Below are positions 34,522 through 43,209 of a DNA stretch of 64,000 nucleotides, one piece after another (within the stretch, counting starts at the first letter, position 1; the number at the start of each line of letters is the position of its first letter). The stretch covers positions 62,001-126,000 of the forward strand of contig NZ_STGL01000006.1 in NCBI RefSeq assembly GCF_004919085.1, written 5' to 3'. The notes beneath the pieces are model-generated. The model made no database searches, was not told the DNA's origin, and worked only from the letters and a program-made list of their open reading frames with translations. The translations under genes were made by a program, and so were the position numbers. This DNA is from Nocardioides sp. GY 10127 (GTDB taxonomy: Bacteria; Actinomycetota; Actinomycetes; Propionibacteriales; Nocardioidaceae).

Positions 34522-35453
34522 CAGATCTCGTCCGGGGTCAGGTCGGTGCGGACCGCGACGAGCGAGGGCTGTCGCAGCCTGTCGTGGCCGGAGCCGTGGG
34601 TCTCGACGTCCACCACGAGCGTGGGCTCGAGCCACGTGGTGCCCGCGGCGTCGGCGCGCGGCACCTCGTCGTCGAAGGGGCTCGCGGCGCGCGTCAGCCC
34701 GGCCACCAGCTCGGTGAGCCGGCGGCTGGCCCGAGGTCCGATGCCGCTCCCCACCCGGCCACGGTAGGCGAGTCCGTCCGGCGTCCGCTCACCCACGAGC
34801 AGGGCCGCGAGCTGCGTCCCGCCCTCCTGCGGGCGCCACCCGCCCACCACGTAGCTGCCCCGGTGCCGGTGGGCGAGCTTGCGCCAGTGGGGGCTGCGCT
34901 CGCCGGGGCGGTAGCGGCTGCCGCGGCGCTTGGCGACGACCCCCTCGAGGCCCTGGGTGCGGGTCGCCTCGAGCAGCATCTCGCCGTCGTCGTAGGAGGC
35001 CGGGACCTGCCAGCCGGAGCCGTCGAGCACCTGCGCGAGCAGGGCCCGGCGTTCCTCCAGCGGCTCCTCGAGGAGGTCGCGGCCCTCGAGGCGCAGCAGG
35101 TCGAAGACCATGAAGGTGGCCGGGAGGTCGGCGGCCAGGCGGGCCGCGGTCGCGGCCCGGCGCACGTGCATCCGCTCCTGGAGCACCCGGAAGTCGGGCA
35201 GCCCGCGGGCGTTGAGGGCGATCACCTCGCCGTCGACGACGACGTCGGCGTCCGGGCCGACCGCGGCCACGTCCGGCCAGGCGGTCGTGGACGCGTTGCC
35301 GTTGCGCGTCCAGGTCGCCACCCCGGCGTCCCCGAGCCCGGCGGTGGCCTGCGCGATGGTGCGCACGCCGTCCCACTTCACCTCGTGCAGCCAGTCGGCG
35401 CCCCGCGGCAGCGGGTCGGCCTTCGTGGCGAGCATCGGCAGGAACGGGATCAC
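34521..35453 (-). CDS. ATP-dependent DNA ligase (LigD ligase domain / LigC-like)
   Basis: About 310 residues. The nucleotidyl-accepting Lys26 lies in EVKWDGVRT. Other ligase motifs: DGEVIALN, FMVFDLLRLEGRDL, EGVVAKRRGSRYRPGERSPHWRKLAH. A C-terminal OB-fold follows (SYVVGGWRPQEGG). It seals double-strand breaks with Ku. Start uncertain: GTG 35453 leads straight into the IPFLPMLA ligase start; GTG 35468 is possible. It is divergent from ku with about 145 bp between starts. Confidence 0.92.
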   Translation of the reverse strand: MIPFLPMLATKADPLPRGADWLHEVKWDGVRTIAQATAGLGDAGVATWTRNGNASTTAWPDVAAVGPDADVVVDGEVIALNARGLPDFRVLQERMHVRRAATAARLAADLPATFMVFDLLRLEGRDLLEEPLEERRALLAQVLDGSGWQVPASYDDGEMLLEATRTQGLEGVVAKRRGSRYRPGERSPHWRKLAHRHRGSYVVGGWRPQEGGTQLAALLVGERTPDGLAYRGRVGSGIGPRASRRLTELVAGLTRAASPFDDEVPRADAAGTTWLEPTLVVDVETHGSGHDRLRQPSLVAVRTDLTPDEI

Positions 35454-35598
35454 CGGGACATCGTGCACCCCGGCCCCGCGGGCTCCCCGCACCCCGGCGG
35501 CACACCCTTCCACCGGGGGGTCGATGACTTCGGCGGCCGCGACCGGTCAGACTGCACGGGTCCCCGGTCCACGGGGCACGCCGATCGGAGGAGCGGGC

Positions 35599-36603
35599 AT
35601 GCGAGCGATCTGGAAGGGCGCGGTGTCCTTCGGGCTGGTCAGCGTGCCCGTGAAGCTGTACTCGGCGACGGAGAGCCACGACGTCTCCTTCCGCCAGGTG
35701 CACGCGAAGGACGGCGGTCGCATCCGCTACCAGCGCCTGTGCTCGCTGGACGGCGAGGAGGTCGCCTACTCCGAGATCGCCAAGGGCTACGAGACCGAGG
35801 ACGGCGAGATGGTCGTCCTCACCGACGACGACCTGGCCGACCTGCCCGTCACGTCCTCCCGCGAGATCGCGGTCGAGAAGTTCGTGCCCAGCGACCAGAT
35901 CGACCCGCTGCTGCTGGAGAAGTCCTACTACCTCGAGCCGGAGAAGACCGGAGCGAAGCCGTACGCGCTGCTGCGCGAGGCGCTGCGGGAGTCCGACCGG
36001 GTGGCCGTGGTGACGGTGGCGCTGCGCCAGCGCACCACCACCGCCGTGCTGCGGGTGCGGGAGACGGACGCCGGCGACGTCATCGTGCTGCAGACGATGA
36101 TGTGGCCCGACGAGATCCGCACCCCCGACTTCTCCGTCGAGACCGGGGAGGTGAAGGACGCCGAGGTGCAGATGGCCCGGATGCTGGTCGAGACCCTCGC
36201 CGGCGACTTCCACCCCGAGGAGTTCTCCGACGACTACGCCGAGGCCGTCGAGGCCGTGGTGAGGGCCAAGATCGAGGGCGGGGAGGTGCAGCGCACCGAG
36301 ACGTCCACCCGCACCTCCGGCGAGGTGGTCGACCTGCTGGCCGCCCTCCAGCGCTCCGTCGACGCCGCGAAGCAGGCCCGCGGGGAGACCACCGACGACG
36401 ACACGTCGGGCGAGGCCGAGGACACCGATGAGAAGTCGGGCGCCGGGCGGTCGACCACGAAGAAGGCCGCGAAGGCCACTACGAAGTCCACCGCCACGAA
36501 GTCCGCGGCGAAGAAGACGGCCACGAAGAAGGCGGCCGCCTCGAAGACCACCGCGAGGAAGTCCACGGCCAAGAAGACCGCGGCGAAGAAGGAAGCAAGC
36601 TGA
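35599..36603 (+). CDS. ku: Ku protein for non-homologous end joining
   Basis: 334 residues. The Ku core (1-255) starts MRAIWKGAVSFGLVSVPVKLY and contains CSLDGEEVAYSEIAKGYE. The C-terminal 55 residues are a Lys/Ala/Thr tail (TKKAAKATTKST ... AKKTAAKKEAS) like the basic extensions that thread DNA in some actinobacterial Ku proteins. Homodimeric DNA-end binder that recruits the ligase and polymerase encoded divergently. ATG 35599 follows GGAGGAG by 5 bp. Confidence 0.97.
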   Translation: MRAIWKGAVSFGLVSVPVKLYSATESHDVSFRQVHAKDGGRIRYQRLCSLDGEEVAYSEIAKGYETEDGEMVVLTDDDLADLPVTSSREIAVEKFVPSDQIDPLLLEKSYYLEPEKTGAKPYALLREALRESDRVAVVTVALRQRTTTAVLRVRETDAGDVIVLQTMMWPDEIRTPDFSVETGEVKDAEVQMARMLVETLAGDFHPEEFSDDYAEAVEAVVRAKIEGGEVQRTETSTRTSGEVVDLLAALQRSVDAAKQARGETTDDDTSGEAEDTDEKSGAGRSTTKKAAKATTKSTATKSAAKKTATKKAAASKTTARKSTAKKTAAKKEAS

Positions 36604-37367
36604 TGGAGCGCACCGCACCCACCCCCGGCCAGCCGACCTGGATCGAGCTGTTCACCACCGACGCCGACGCCGCGTGCCGGTTCTACGCCGACCTGCTCGG
36701 CTGGACCGTCGGGGAGTCCAGCAGCGAGTTCGGCGGCTACCGCATGCTGTTCCTGGACGGCACGCCGATCGCGGGCGTCATGCCCGACGACGGCAGCGGC
36801 GCCCCGAGCGCCTGGAACACCTACCTGGCCGTCGAGGACGTCGAGGCGACCGTCGCCCGCGTGCCCGACGGCGGCGGCACCGTGCTCGTGCCCCCGGGCA
36901 CCGTCGCGGACCTCGGCCGCTTCGCCGTGCTCGCCGACCCCGCCGGCGCCGTCGTCGGCCTGTGGCAGCCGATCGAGTTCGCCGGCTTCGCCCGGTTCGC
37001 CGAGGTCGGGGCGCCCGGCTGGTTCGAGACGCTGAGCACCGACTACGACGCGAGCGTCGCCTTCTACCGCGACGTCCTGGACTGGCCGACGCACACGATG
37101 TCCGACACCCCGGACTTCCGCTACACCACGCACGGCAAGGACGCCGAGGCCTCCGCCGGGATCATGGACGCCTCGGGCTTCCTCTCCGCCGGCCAGGCGA
37201 GCTGGCAGTTCTACCTCCTGGTGGAGAGCACCGACGAGACCGTCGCCCGGGCGCTCGAGCTCGGCGGCAGCGAGTCGCAGCCCGCCGAGGACACCCCCTA
37301 CGGGCGGATCGGCAGCCTCGTCGACCCGCTCGGGGTGCCCTTCAAGGTCATGCAGTCGCTGGGCTGA
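36603..37367 (+). CDS. Two-domain VOC (glyoxalase-fold) protein
   Basis: 254 residues with two tandem vicinal-oxygen-chelate modules, opening TWIELFTTDADAACRFYADLLGW and WFETLSTDYDASVAFYRDVLDW. It resembles the CFP30B/Rv0577-type antigens. Its ATG shares one base with the ku stop, so it is co-transcribed, perhaps by accident of operon fusion. Its 3' end overlaps the convergent amidase by 20 bp. Role unknown. Confidence 0.88.
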   Translation: MERTAPTPGQPTWIELFTTDADAACRFYADLLGWTVGESSSEFGGYRMLFLDGTPIAGVMPDDGSGAPSAWNTYLAVEDVEATVARVPDGGGTVLVPPGTVADLGRFAVLADPAGAVVGLWQPIEFAGFARFAEVGAPGWFETLSTDYDASVAFYRDVLDWPTHTMSDTPDFRYTTHGKDAEASAGIMDASGFLSAGQASWQFYLLVESTDETVARALELGGSESQPAEDTPYGRIGSLVDPLGVPFKVMQSLG

Positions 37368-38778
37368 GCACCGGCCACGGGCGCACCCGCTCGAGCTGGG
37401 CGGCCAGCGAGAGCAGGGTCGGCTCGTCGTCCGTGCGGCCGACGAGCTGGACGGCGAGCGGCAGCCCGTCCGGGCCGAGCCCGGCCGGGACGCTGGCGGC
37501 CGGGTTGCCGGCCACGTTCCACAGCGCCGCGTAGGCGATGGACGGCATCGAGGCCAGGGTGGCGCGCAACGGGCCGAGCCCGTCGAGCACGCCGATCTCG
37601 ACGGGCCGGTGCGCGGTGGTGGGGGTGAGCAGGACGTCGACGTCCGCGAAGACCCTGTTGGCCTGGCGCCCGACGCGCTCGCCCTGCCGGATCGCCCACT
37701 CCAGGACGCCGGGGCGCACCCAGGCGCCGAGCCGGACCGTGGCCCGGGTGCGGCGCTCGAGCCGCTCGGGGTGCTCGACCGCGGCGGCCTCCGCGCGGAT
37801 GCCGCCGAAGAACTGCGGGATGAACGCGGCGGTCGGGTCGGGGTAGTCGGGGTCGACCTCGCGGACGTCGTGACCCAGGTCGGCCAGCAGGGCCGCGGTC
37901 TCGGTGACGGCGCGGACGTGGCAGGCGTCCGGCTTCACCCCGCGCGTGACGGGCGCGGTGGACCAGCCGATCCGCAGCCGGCCCGGCTCGCGGGCGGCGG
38001 CCTCGACGAACGAGCCGGCCTCGCCGGCGCGGAACCGGTCGACGTCCGTGGAGCCGCGCACCACGTCGTAGACGAGGGCGCTGTCGGCGACCGTCCGCGC
38101 GAGCGGCCCGGCCGTGCCCAGCGCCCACCACAGGTGCGGGTGCGGGGCGGTGGTGACCCGCCCGCGCTGGGGCTTGAGCCCGAAGAGGCCGCAGGCGGCC
38201 GACGGGATGCGGATCGACCCGCCGCCGTCCCCGCCCATCCCGACCGGCACGACGCCGGCGGCTACCAGCGCCGCCGTGCCGCCCGACGAGCCGCCGGGGG
38301 TGCGGTGGTGGTTCCAGGGGTTGCGGGTGATCCCGCGCGAGACCGACTCGGTGAAGGGCCACGCCCCGAACTCGGGCATCGTGCTGCGCGCGAGCACGAC
38401 GGCGCCGGCGGCGCGCAGCCGCCGGACGACCTCGGCGTCGGCGCCGACGGGCGTGCTGTTGCCGTCGCCGCCGAACGTGGTGACCTGGCCGGCGGTGTCG
38501 ATCTCCTCCTTGATGACGACGGGCACGCCGTGCAGCGGGCCGGGGGTCTCCCCCGCAGCCAGCGCCGCGTCCCGCGCGGCGGCCTCTTCACGTGCCTCCT
38601 CCGCGAGCAGGACGCTCACCGCGTTGAGCGGCCCGGCCGCGACCGCGCGCACCAGCGCCGCCTCGGTGACCGCCAGCGCGCTCACCTCACCGGAGACGAC
38701 GGCCTCGCGGGTGCGGACCGCGCTCCACCCGCCCGTCTCGTGCACGAGGACGTCGGAGGGGACCTGGCGCTGCGTCAT
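37348..38778 (-). CDS. Amidase signature family hydrolase
   Basis: 476 residues with the complete Ser-cisSer-Lys triad: K90 (VPVVIKEEIDTAG), S165 (PGGSSGGTAAL) and S188 (GDGGGSIRIPSAACGLFG). Family members hydrolyse carboxamides such as aryl or fatty amides, 6-aminohexanoate dimers, or Asn/Gln-like substrates; no transporter or partner indicates which. ATG 38778 has TAGCCT 7 bp upstream and is leaderless. Confidence 0.92.
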   Translation of the reverse strand: MTQRQVPSDVLVHETGGWSAVRTREAVVSGEVSALAVTEAALVRAVAAGPLNAVSVLLAEEAREEAAARDAALAAGETPGPLHGVPVVIKEEIDTAGQVTTFGGDGNSTPVGADAEVVRRLRAAGAVVLARSTMPEFGAWPFTESVSRGITRNPWNHHRTPGGSSGGTAALVAAGVVPVGMGGDGGGSIRIPSAACGLFGLKPQRGRVTTAPHPHLWWALGTAGPLARTVADSALVYDVVRGSTDVDRFRAGEAGSFVEAAAREPGRLRIGWSTAPVTRGVKPDACHVRAVTETAALLADLGHDVREVDPDYPDPTAAFIPQFFGGIRAEAAAVEHPERLERRTRATVRLGAWVRPGVLEWAIRQGERVGRQANRVFADVDVLLTPTTAHRPVEIGVLDGLGPLRATLASMPSIAYAALWNVAGNPAASVPAGLGPDGLPLAVQLVGRTDDEPTLLSLAAQLERVRPWPVLSPATA

Positions 38779-38785
38779 GCTCCGC

Positions 38786-38791
38786 AGGCTA
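38786..38791 (-). promoter_or_regulatory. -10 box of amidase gene, leaderless
   Basis: TAGCCT then 7 bases then ATG 38778. Confidence 0.55.
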
Positions 38792-38873
38792 CTGACGGGT
38801 CACCCGTTGCGGGAGGGGGTCGCCAGGGGGCTGGACCAGGGAACCCGACCGGACCCGGTCGCGTCCCACCCGC

Positions 38874-39350
38874 ATGAGTCGACCTGCCGCCGTCGTCCGC
38901 CCCGTCCTCCTGGCCGGGGCCCTGGCCCTCGTCCTGACGGGCACCCTGACCGCCTGCGTCCAGGGCGAGACCGACGGCGGGCTGGGGCCCGACCCGATGG
39001 CCCCCTTCGGGCCGGTGCTCGGTCAGCCCCTGGTCGCCACGCGCGTCGACAGCGACGTCGCCCCCGCGGACGCCGACGTGCGGCTCACCTTCGACACCGC
39101 CGACGGGACCGGCAGCGTCTCCGGCAGCGCCGGCTGCAACACCCTGTTCGCCGACGCGAGCGTCGAGGACGACGTGCTGAGCGTCGGCCCGGTGGGTGGC
39201 ACCGAGATGGCCTGCCCGGGCCGCCCGTTCGACGCCGACGTGTGGCTGAGCGACCTGCTCACCGGCTCCCCCACCGTCGAGGTGGTCGGCACGCAGGTCA
39301 CCCTGCGCACCGACTCCGACGTCGTCGTCCTCTCCCCCGTCGAGGAGTGA
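38874..39350 (+). CDS. META-domain lipoprotein
   Basis: 158 residues. Lipobox LTAC (after ALALVLTGTLTAC) predicts an anchored lipoprotein. A META/HslJ-like fold is suggested by GSVSGSAGCNTLFADASVEDD and GTEMACPGRPFDADVWLSDLL, with the two conserved Cys that form a disulfide in the family. Related proteins affect heat or antibiotic tolerance of the envelope. It is divergent from the amidase (95 bp) and convergent with the ABC genes. Confidence 0.8.
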   Translation: MSRPAAVVRPVLLAGALALVLTGTLTACVQGETDGGLGPDPMAPFGPVLGQPLVATRVDSDVAPADADVRLTFDTADGTGSVSGSAGCNTLFADASVEDDVLSVGPVGGTEMACPGRPFDADVWLSDLLTGSPTVEVVGTQVTLRTDSDVVVLSPVEE

Positions 39351-39381
39351 ACCGCCGGCCGCCCGACGACCAGGCCGACGA

Positions 39382-41265
39382 TCAGGCCAGCGACGCCTCC
39401 CACGCGTCGTGCAGCGAGGCGTACCGGCCCTCGCCGGAGGCCACCAGGTCGGCCGGCGAGCCGTCCTCGACGACCCGGCCGTGCTCCATCACCAGCACCC
39501 GGTCGGCGATCTCCACGGTGGAGAGCCGGTGGGCGATGATGATGGCCGTCCGGCCCGCGAGCACGGTGCGCAGCGCCTTCTGGACCAGCCGCTCCGAGGG
39601 GATGTCGAGCGACGAGGTCGCCTCGTCGAGGATGAGCACCGCCGGGTCCGCCAGGAACGCCCGCGCGAACGCGACCAGCTGCCGCTGGCCGGCCGAGAGC
39701 CGGCCGCCCTGGTTGGCGACGTCCGTGTCGTAGCCCTCGGGCATCGCGGAGATGAAGTCGTGCGCGCCCAGCGCCTTCGTGGCGGCGACGACCTCCTCCA
39801 TCGTGGCCTCGGGCCGGCCGAACCGGATGTTGTCGGCGATCGACCCGGAGAAGAGGTAGTTCTCCTGGGTCACCATCACGACGTGCCGGCGCAGCGTGTC
39901 GGAGTCGAGCTCGCGCACGTCGACGCCGTCGAGCCGGACGGCGCCGGCGGTCGGGTCGTAGAACCGGGTGGCGAGCTTGGCCAGCGTCGTCTTGCCGGCG
40001 CCGGTGGTGCCGACGACCGCGACGGTCTGCCCCGCGGGCAGCGTGAGCTCGAGGTCGGGGATGACCGGGCGACCCTCCACGTAGGAGAACCCGACGCCGT
40101 CGAAGTGCAGCTCACCGCGCGCGTCCGGCAGGGCCCGCGGGTGCTCCGGCTCCGGGACGCCCGGCTCCTGGTCGAGCACGCCGGCCAGCTTCTCCAGGGC
40201 CGCCGAGGCCGACTGGAAGGTGTTGTAGAACTGGCTGATGTCCATCATCGGCTCGAAGAACTGGCGCAGGTAGAGCAGGAACGCGGCCAGGACGCCGACG
40301 GTCACCTCGCCCGTGTAGGCCAGGTAGCCGCCGTAGCCGAGGACGACGGCGATGGTGACGTTGCCGATGAGCCGGGTGCCGGGCATGAACCAGGTGACGA
40401 GGCGGAAGGCCCCGAGGTTGGCGACCCGGTACTGGTCGTTGACGTCGTCGAAGATCTCCTGGTTGCGCGGCTCGCGGCGGAACGCCTGGACGGCGCGGAT
40501 GCCGCCCATGGACTCCACGAAGTGGACGATCACGAGCGCGACCTTCTCCCGCGTCACCCGGTAGGAGCGGGCCGAGGCCTTGCGGAACCAGTTGGTGAGC
40601 AGCACCAGGCACGGGAACGAGAGCAGCGAGACCAGCCCGAGCTTCACGTCCAGGTAGAGCAGGATGCCGGCCGTGCCGAACAGCGTGAGCGCGGCCTTCA
40701 CCAGCCCGTCGAAGCCGGTCTCGAGCATCTCGTAGATCGCCTCGACGTCGGAGGTCTGGCGGGAGATGACGCGGCCCGAGGTGTAGGTGTCGTGGAACGC
40801 CGGGCTGAGCGCCTGGAAGTGCCGGAACACGCGGCGCCGCAGCTGGTAGAGGACGTCCTGGCCGACCCGGCCCTGGAGGACCAGGAACCGGTTCCGGCTC
40901 ACCGCCTGCACCACGGTGGCCACGAGGACGACCCCGACGATCCCGAGGAGCGGTCGGACGTCGCCGTCCTGCGTGATCGGCGGGATGCCGACGTCGATGC
41001 CCTCCTTGACCAGGTACGGGATCGCCAGGCGCGCGGCGTTCTCGATGACGACGGCCCCGGTGAGCAGCCACAGCAGCCGGGCGTGCGGGCGCAGGAGCTC
41101 GACGAGCAGGCGCCGGGCGCCGCCGCCGAGCGTGCCGGAGGTCATCCGCTCCGCGGCCTCGTCGCGGTCGACGTCCGCCTCGCCGCGCCAGGCGCGGGTG
41201 CGCTGCTGGGCTTCCGTGGGGGCGTCGGTGGGCGCGCCGGTGCGAGTGCCGGTGGGGGTGCTCAT
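39382..41265 (-). CDS. ABC exporter half-transporter (subunit 2)
   Basis: 627 residues: six TMs then an ATP-binding domain with Walker A VVGTTGAGKTT, signature RLSAGQRQLVAFARA (LSAGQ rather than LSGGQ), Walker B AVLILDEATSSLD and switch His in IIIAHRLSTV. ATG 41265 overlaps the first subunit by four bases (ATGA), so they form a heterodimeric exporter of the lipid or drug exporting type. Substrate unknown. The LSAGQ signature may mark the less active or regulatory ATP site. Confidence 0.9.
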   Translation of the reverse strand: MSTPTGTRTGAPTDAPTEAQQRTRAWRGEADVDRDEAAERMTSGTLGGGARRLLVELLRPHARLLWLLTGAVVIENAARLAIPYLVKEGIDVGIPPITQDGDVRPLLGIVGVVLVATVVQAVSRNRFLVLQGRVGQDVLYQLRRRVFRHFQALSPAFHDTYTSGRVISRQTSDVEAIYEMLETGFDGLVKAALTLFGTAGILLYLDVKLGLVSLLSFPCLVLLTNWFRKASARSYRVTREKVALVIVHFVESMGGIRAVQAFRREPRNQEIFDDVNDQYRVANLGAFRLVTWFMPGTRLIGNVTIAVVLGYGGYLAYTGEVTVGVLAAFLLYLRQFFEPMMDISQFYNTFQSASAALEKLAGVLDQEPGVPEPEHPRALPDARGELHFDGVGFSYVEGRPVIPDLELTLPAGQTVAVVGTTGAGKTTLAKLATRFYDPTAGAVRLDGVDVRELDSDTLRRHVVMVTQENYLFSGSIADNIRFGRPEATMEEVVAATKALGAHDFISAMPEGYDTDVANQGGRLSAGQRQLVAFARAFLADPAVLILDEATSSLDIPSERLVQKALRTVLAGRTAIIIAHRLSTVEIADRVLVMEHGRVVEDGSPADLVASGEGRYASLHDAWEASLA

Positions 41266-43061
41266 GCGCTCATCTCCTCGGCGCGCTCGTCCTCCGCGGC
41301 CAGCAGGTCGCGGTAGGCGGGGACCGTGGCGAGCAGCTCGCGGTGGTCGCCGACGTGGGTGATGACGCCGTCCTGCAGCAGCGCGACCCGGTCGGCCAGC
41401 AGGACCGTGGAGGCACGGTGGGCGACGATCAGGCCGGTGGTGTCGGCCAGGACGCGGCGCAGCGCCGCCTCGACCAGGGTCTCGGTGTGGACGTCGAGGG
41501 CCGAGAGCGTGTCGTCGAGGACGATGACGCTCGGCCGGGCCAGCACCGCCCGGGCCAGGGCGAGCCGCTGGCGCTGACCGCCCGACAGCGACATGCCCTG
41601 CTCGCCGATGCGGGTGTCGAGCCCCCAGGGCAGGTCGTGGACGAACTGGGCCTGGGCGACCTCGAGCGCCTCCTCGATCTCCGCCTCGGTGGCGTCGGCG
41701 CGGCCGAGGGTGAGGTTCTCGCGGGCGCTCATGGAGAACAGCGTCGGGTCCTCGAACGCCGTCGCGACCAGCGTGCGCAGGTGGGTGAGGTCGAGGTCGC
41801 GCACGTCGACGCCGTCCAGCGTGACCCGGCCGCCCGTGACGTCCCACAGGCGGGGCACGAGGGCGGTGAGCAGCGTCTTGCCCGCGCCGGTCGCGCCGAC
41901 GAGCGCGACGGTCTCCCCCGGCGCGAGCTCGAGGTCGACGCCCTTGAGGACGTCCTCCCCGGGCTCGTCGGGGAACGCGAACCGCACGCCCTCGAACCGC
42001 AGGTGGCCCCGCGGCCGCTCGATGGTGCGGGTGCCGCCGACGATCGCGGGCTCGGTGTCGAAGATCTCCAGGATGCGGGCCGAGGCGGTCATCGACTCCT
42101 GGGCCATCGCGAGGATGACGCCGAGGGAGGAGACCGGCCAGACCAGGCTGAGCATGAGGGTGATGAAGGCGACGAGCTGCCCCGGGGTGAGCCGGTCGGT
42201 GCCCACGCCCCACGCGCCGAGGGCCAGGACCACGACGACGGCGAGGTTCGGGATGCCCTCGAGGAACGTCCAGAAGGTCGCCGACATCCGCACCTTGCGC
42301 ATGGACGTCGCGCGCAGCTGCTCGGCCGCCCGCTCGTACTGCGCCGACACGTGCTCGCTGCGGCCGAAGGACTTGATGACGCGGATCGCGACGGCGGCCT
42401 CCTCGGCCCGGGTCGCGAGGTCGCCCTGCTCGTCCTGCACCTGCCGGGAGACGACCACGTAGGACTTCTCGAAGCGCATGGAGAGCCAGATGATCGGCAC
42501 CGACACCGCCGCCACGACCAGCCCGAGCGGCCAGTACATGAGCAGCAGGATCACGCAGGTGACGACGAGCTGGACGATGTTGGTGAGCAGGAAGAGCATC
42601 CCGAAGCCGGAGAACCGGCGGATGAGGCTCAGGTCCGTGGTCGCGCGCGAGAGCAGCTGCCCGGACTGCCAGCGGGTGTGGAAGCTCATCGGCAGCTGCT
42701 GGAGCCGCGCGTAGAGGTCGCCGCGCAGGGTGGTCTCGAGGCCGAGGACGGCCTTGTTCTGCACCCAGCGGCGCGCGAAGATCAGCACTGCCTCGAGCAC
42801 GCCGAGCGCGAGCGCCAGTGCAGCCAGCGCCGGCAGCATGCCGATCTCCCCGTCGGTCACCGGGCCGTCGATGATCGCGGCGGTGACCAGCGGGATCGCC
42901 AGGGACAGGCCGACCCCGGCCAGCGCGGCCAGCAGCATGAAGAGCAGCTGCCAGCGGTAGGGGTACAGGTACCCGCGCAGCCGCCAGAGCGAGTGCACGC
43001 CGGCGGGCGGTTGGACGTCGGGGTCGGGCCCGGTCAGGGCACGCGAGGAGGAGGTTGCCAT
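41262..43061 (-). CDS. ABC exporter half-transporter (subunit 1)
   Basis: 599 residues with six TMs and an ATP-binding domain: Walker A LVGATGAGKTLL, signature MSLSGGQRQRLALARAVL, Walker B VIVLDDTLSALD (Asp-Asp instead of the usual Asp-Glu) and IVAHRASTV. The missing catalytic Glu after Walker B suggests a degenerate ATP site, as in TM287/288-type heterodimers. ATG 43061 has TACAGT 8 bp upstream. Confidence 0.9.
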   Translation of the reverse strand: MATSSSRALTGPDPDVQPPAGVHSLWRLRGYLYPYRWQLLFMLLAALAGVGLSLAIPLVTAAIIDGPVTDGEIGMLPALAALALALGVLEAVLIFARRWVQNKAVLGLETTLRGDLYARLQQLPMSFHTRWQSGQLLSRATTDLSLIRRFSGFGMLFLLTNIVQLVVTCVILLLMYWPLGLVVAAVSVPIIWLSMRFEKSYVVVSRQVQDEQGDLATRAEEAAVAIRVIKSFGRSEHVSAQYERAAEQLRATSMRKVRMSATFWTFLEGIPNLAVVVVLALGAWGVGTDRLTPGQLVAFITLMLSLVWPVSSLGVILAMAQESMTASARILEIFDTEPAIVGGTRTIERPRGHLRFEGVRFAFPDEPGEDVLKGVDLELAPGETVALVGATGAGKTLLTALVPRLWDVTGGRVTLDGVDVRDLDLTHLRTLVATAFEDPTLFSMSARENLTLGRADATEAEIEEALEVAQAQFVHDLPWGLDTRIGEQGMSLSGGQRQRLALARAVLARPSVIVLDDTLSALDVHTETLVEAALRRVLADTTGLIVAHRASTVLLADRVALLQDGVITHVGDHRELLATVPAYRDLLAAEDERAEEMSA

Positions 43062-43069
43062 CGTCATCG

Positions 43070-43075
43070 ACTGTA
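43070..43075 (-). promoter_or_regulatory. -10 box of ABC operon, leaderless
   Basis: TACAGT then 8 bases then ATG 43061. An in-frame ATG two codons earlier lies only 2 bases from the box. Confidence 0.5.
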
Positions 43076-43153
43076 GGCGGCGGCGCCGACAGGCGCGACG
43101 GATGAAGCACATCCCTACATCGCCGGGTCAGCGTCCTCCCGCCCGGACGTGAC

Positions 43154-43197
43154 TTCCCGCCCCGGGACGGCCAGAGCCGACCGTCCCGGGGCGGGAA
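43154..43197 (-). terminator. Strong hairpin terminator of glutamate dehydrogenase gene
   Basis: 17-bp perfect stem (TTCCCGCCCCGGGACGG with CCGTCCCGGGGCGGGAA) and a 10-base loop, 12 bp after the stop at 43210. Confidence 0.88.
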
Positions 43198-43209
43198 CCA
43201 GGGGTGGCG

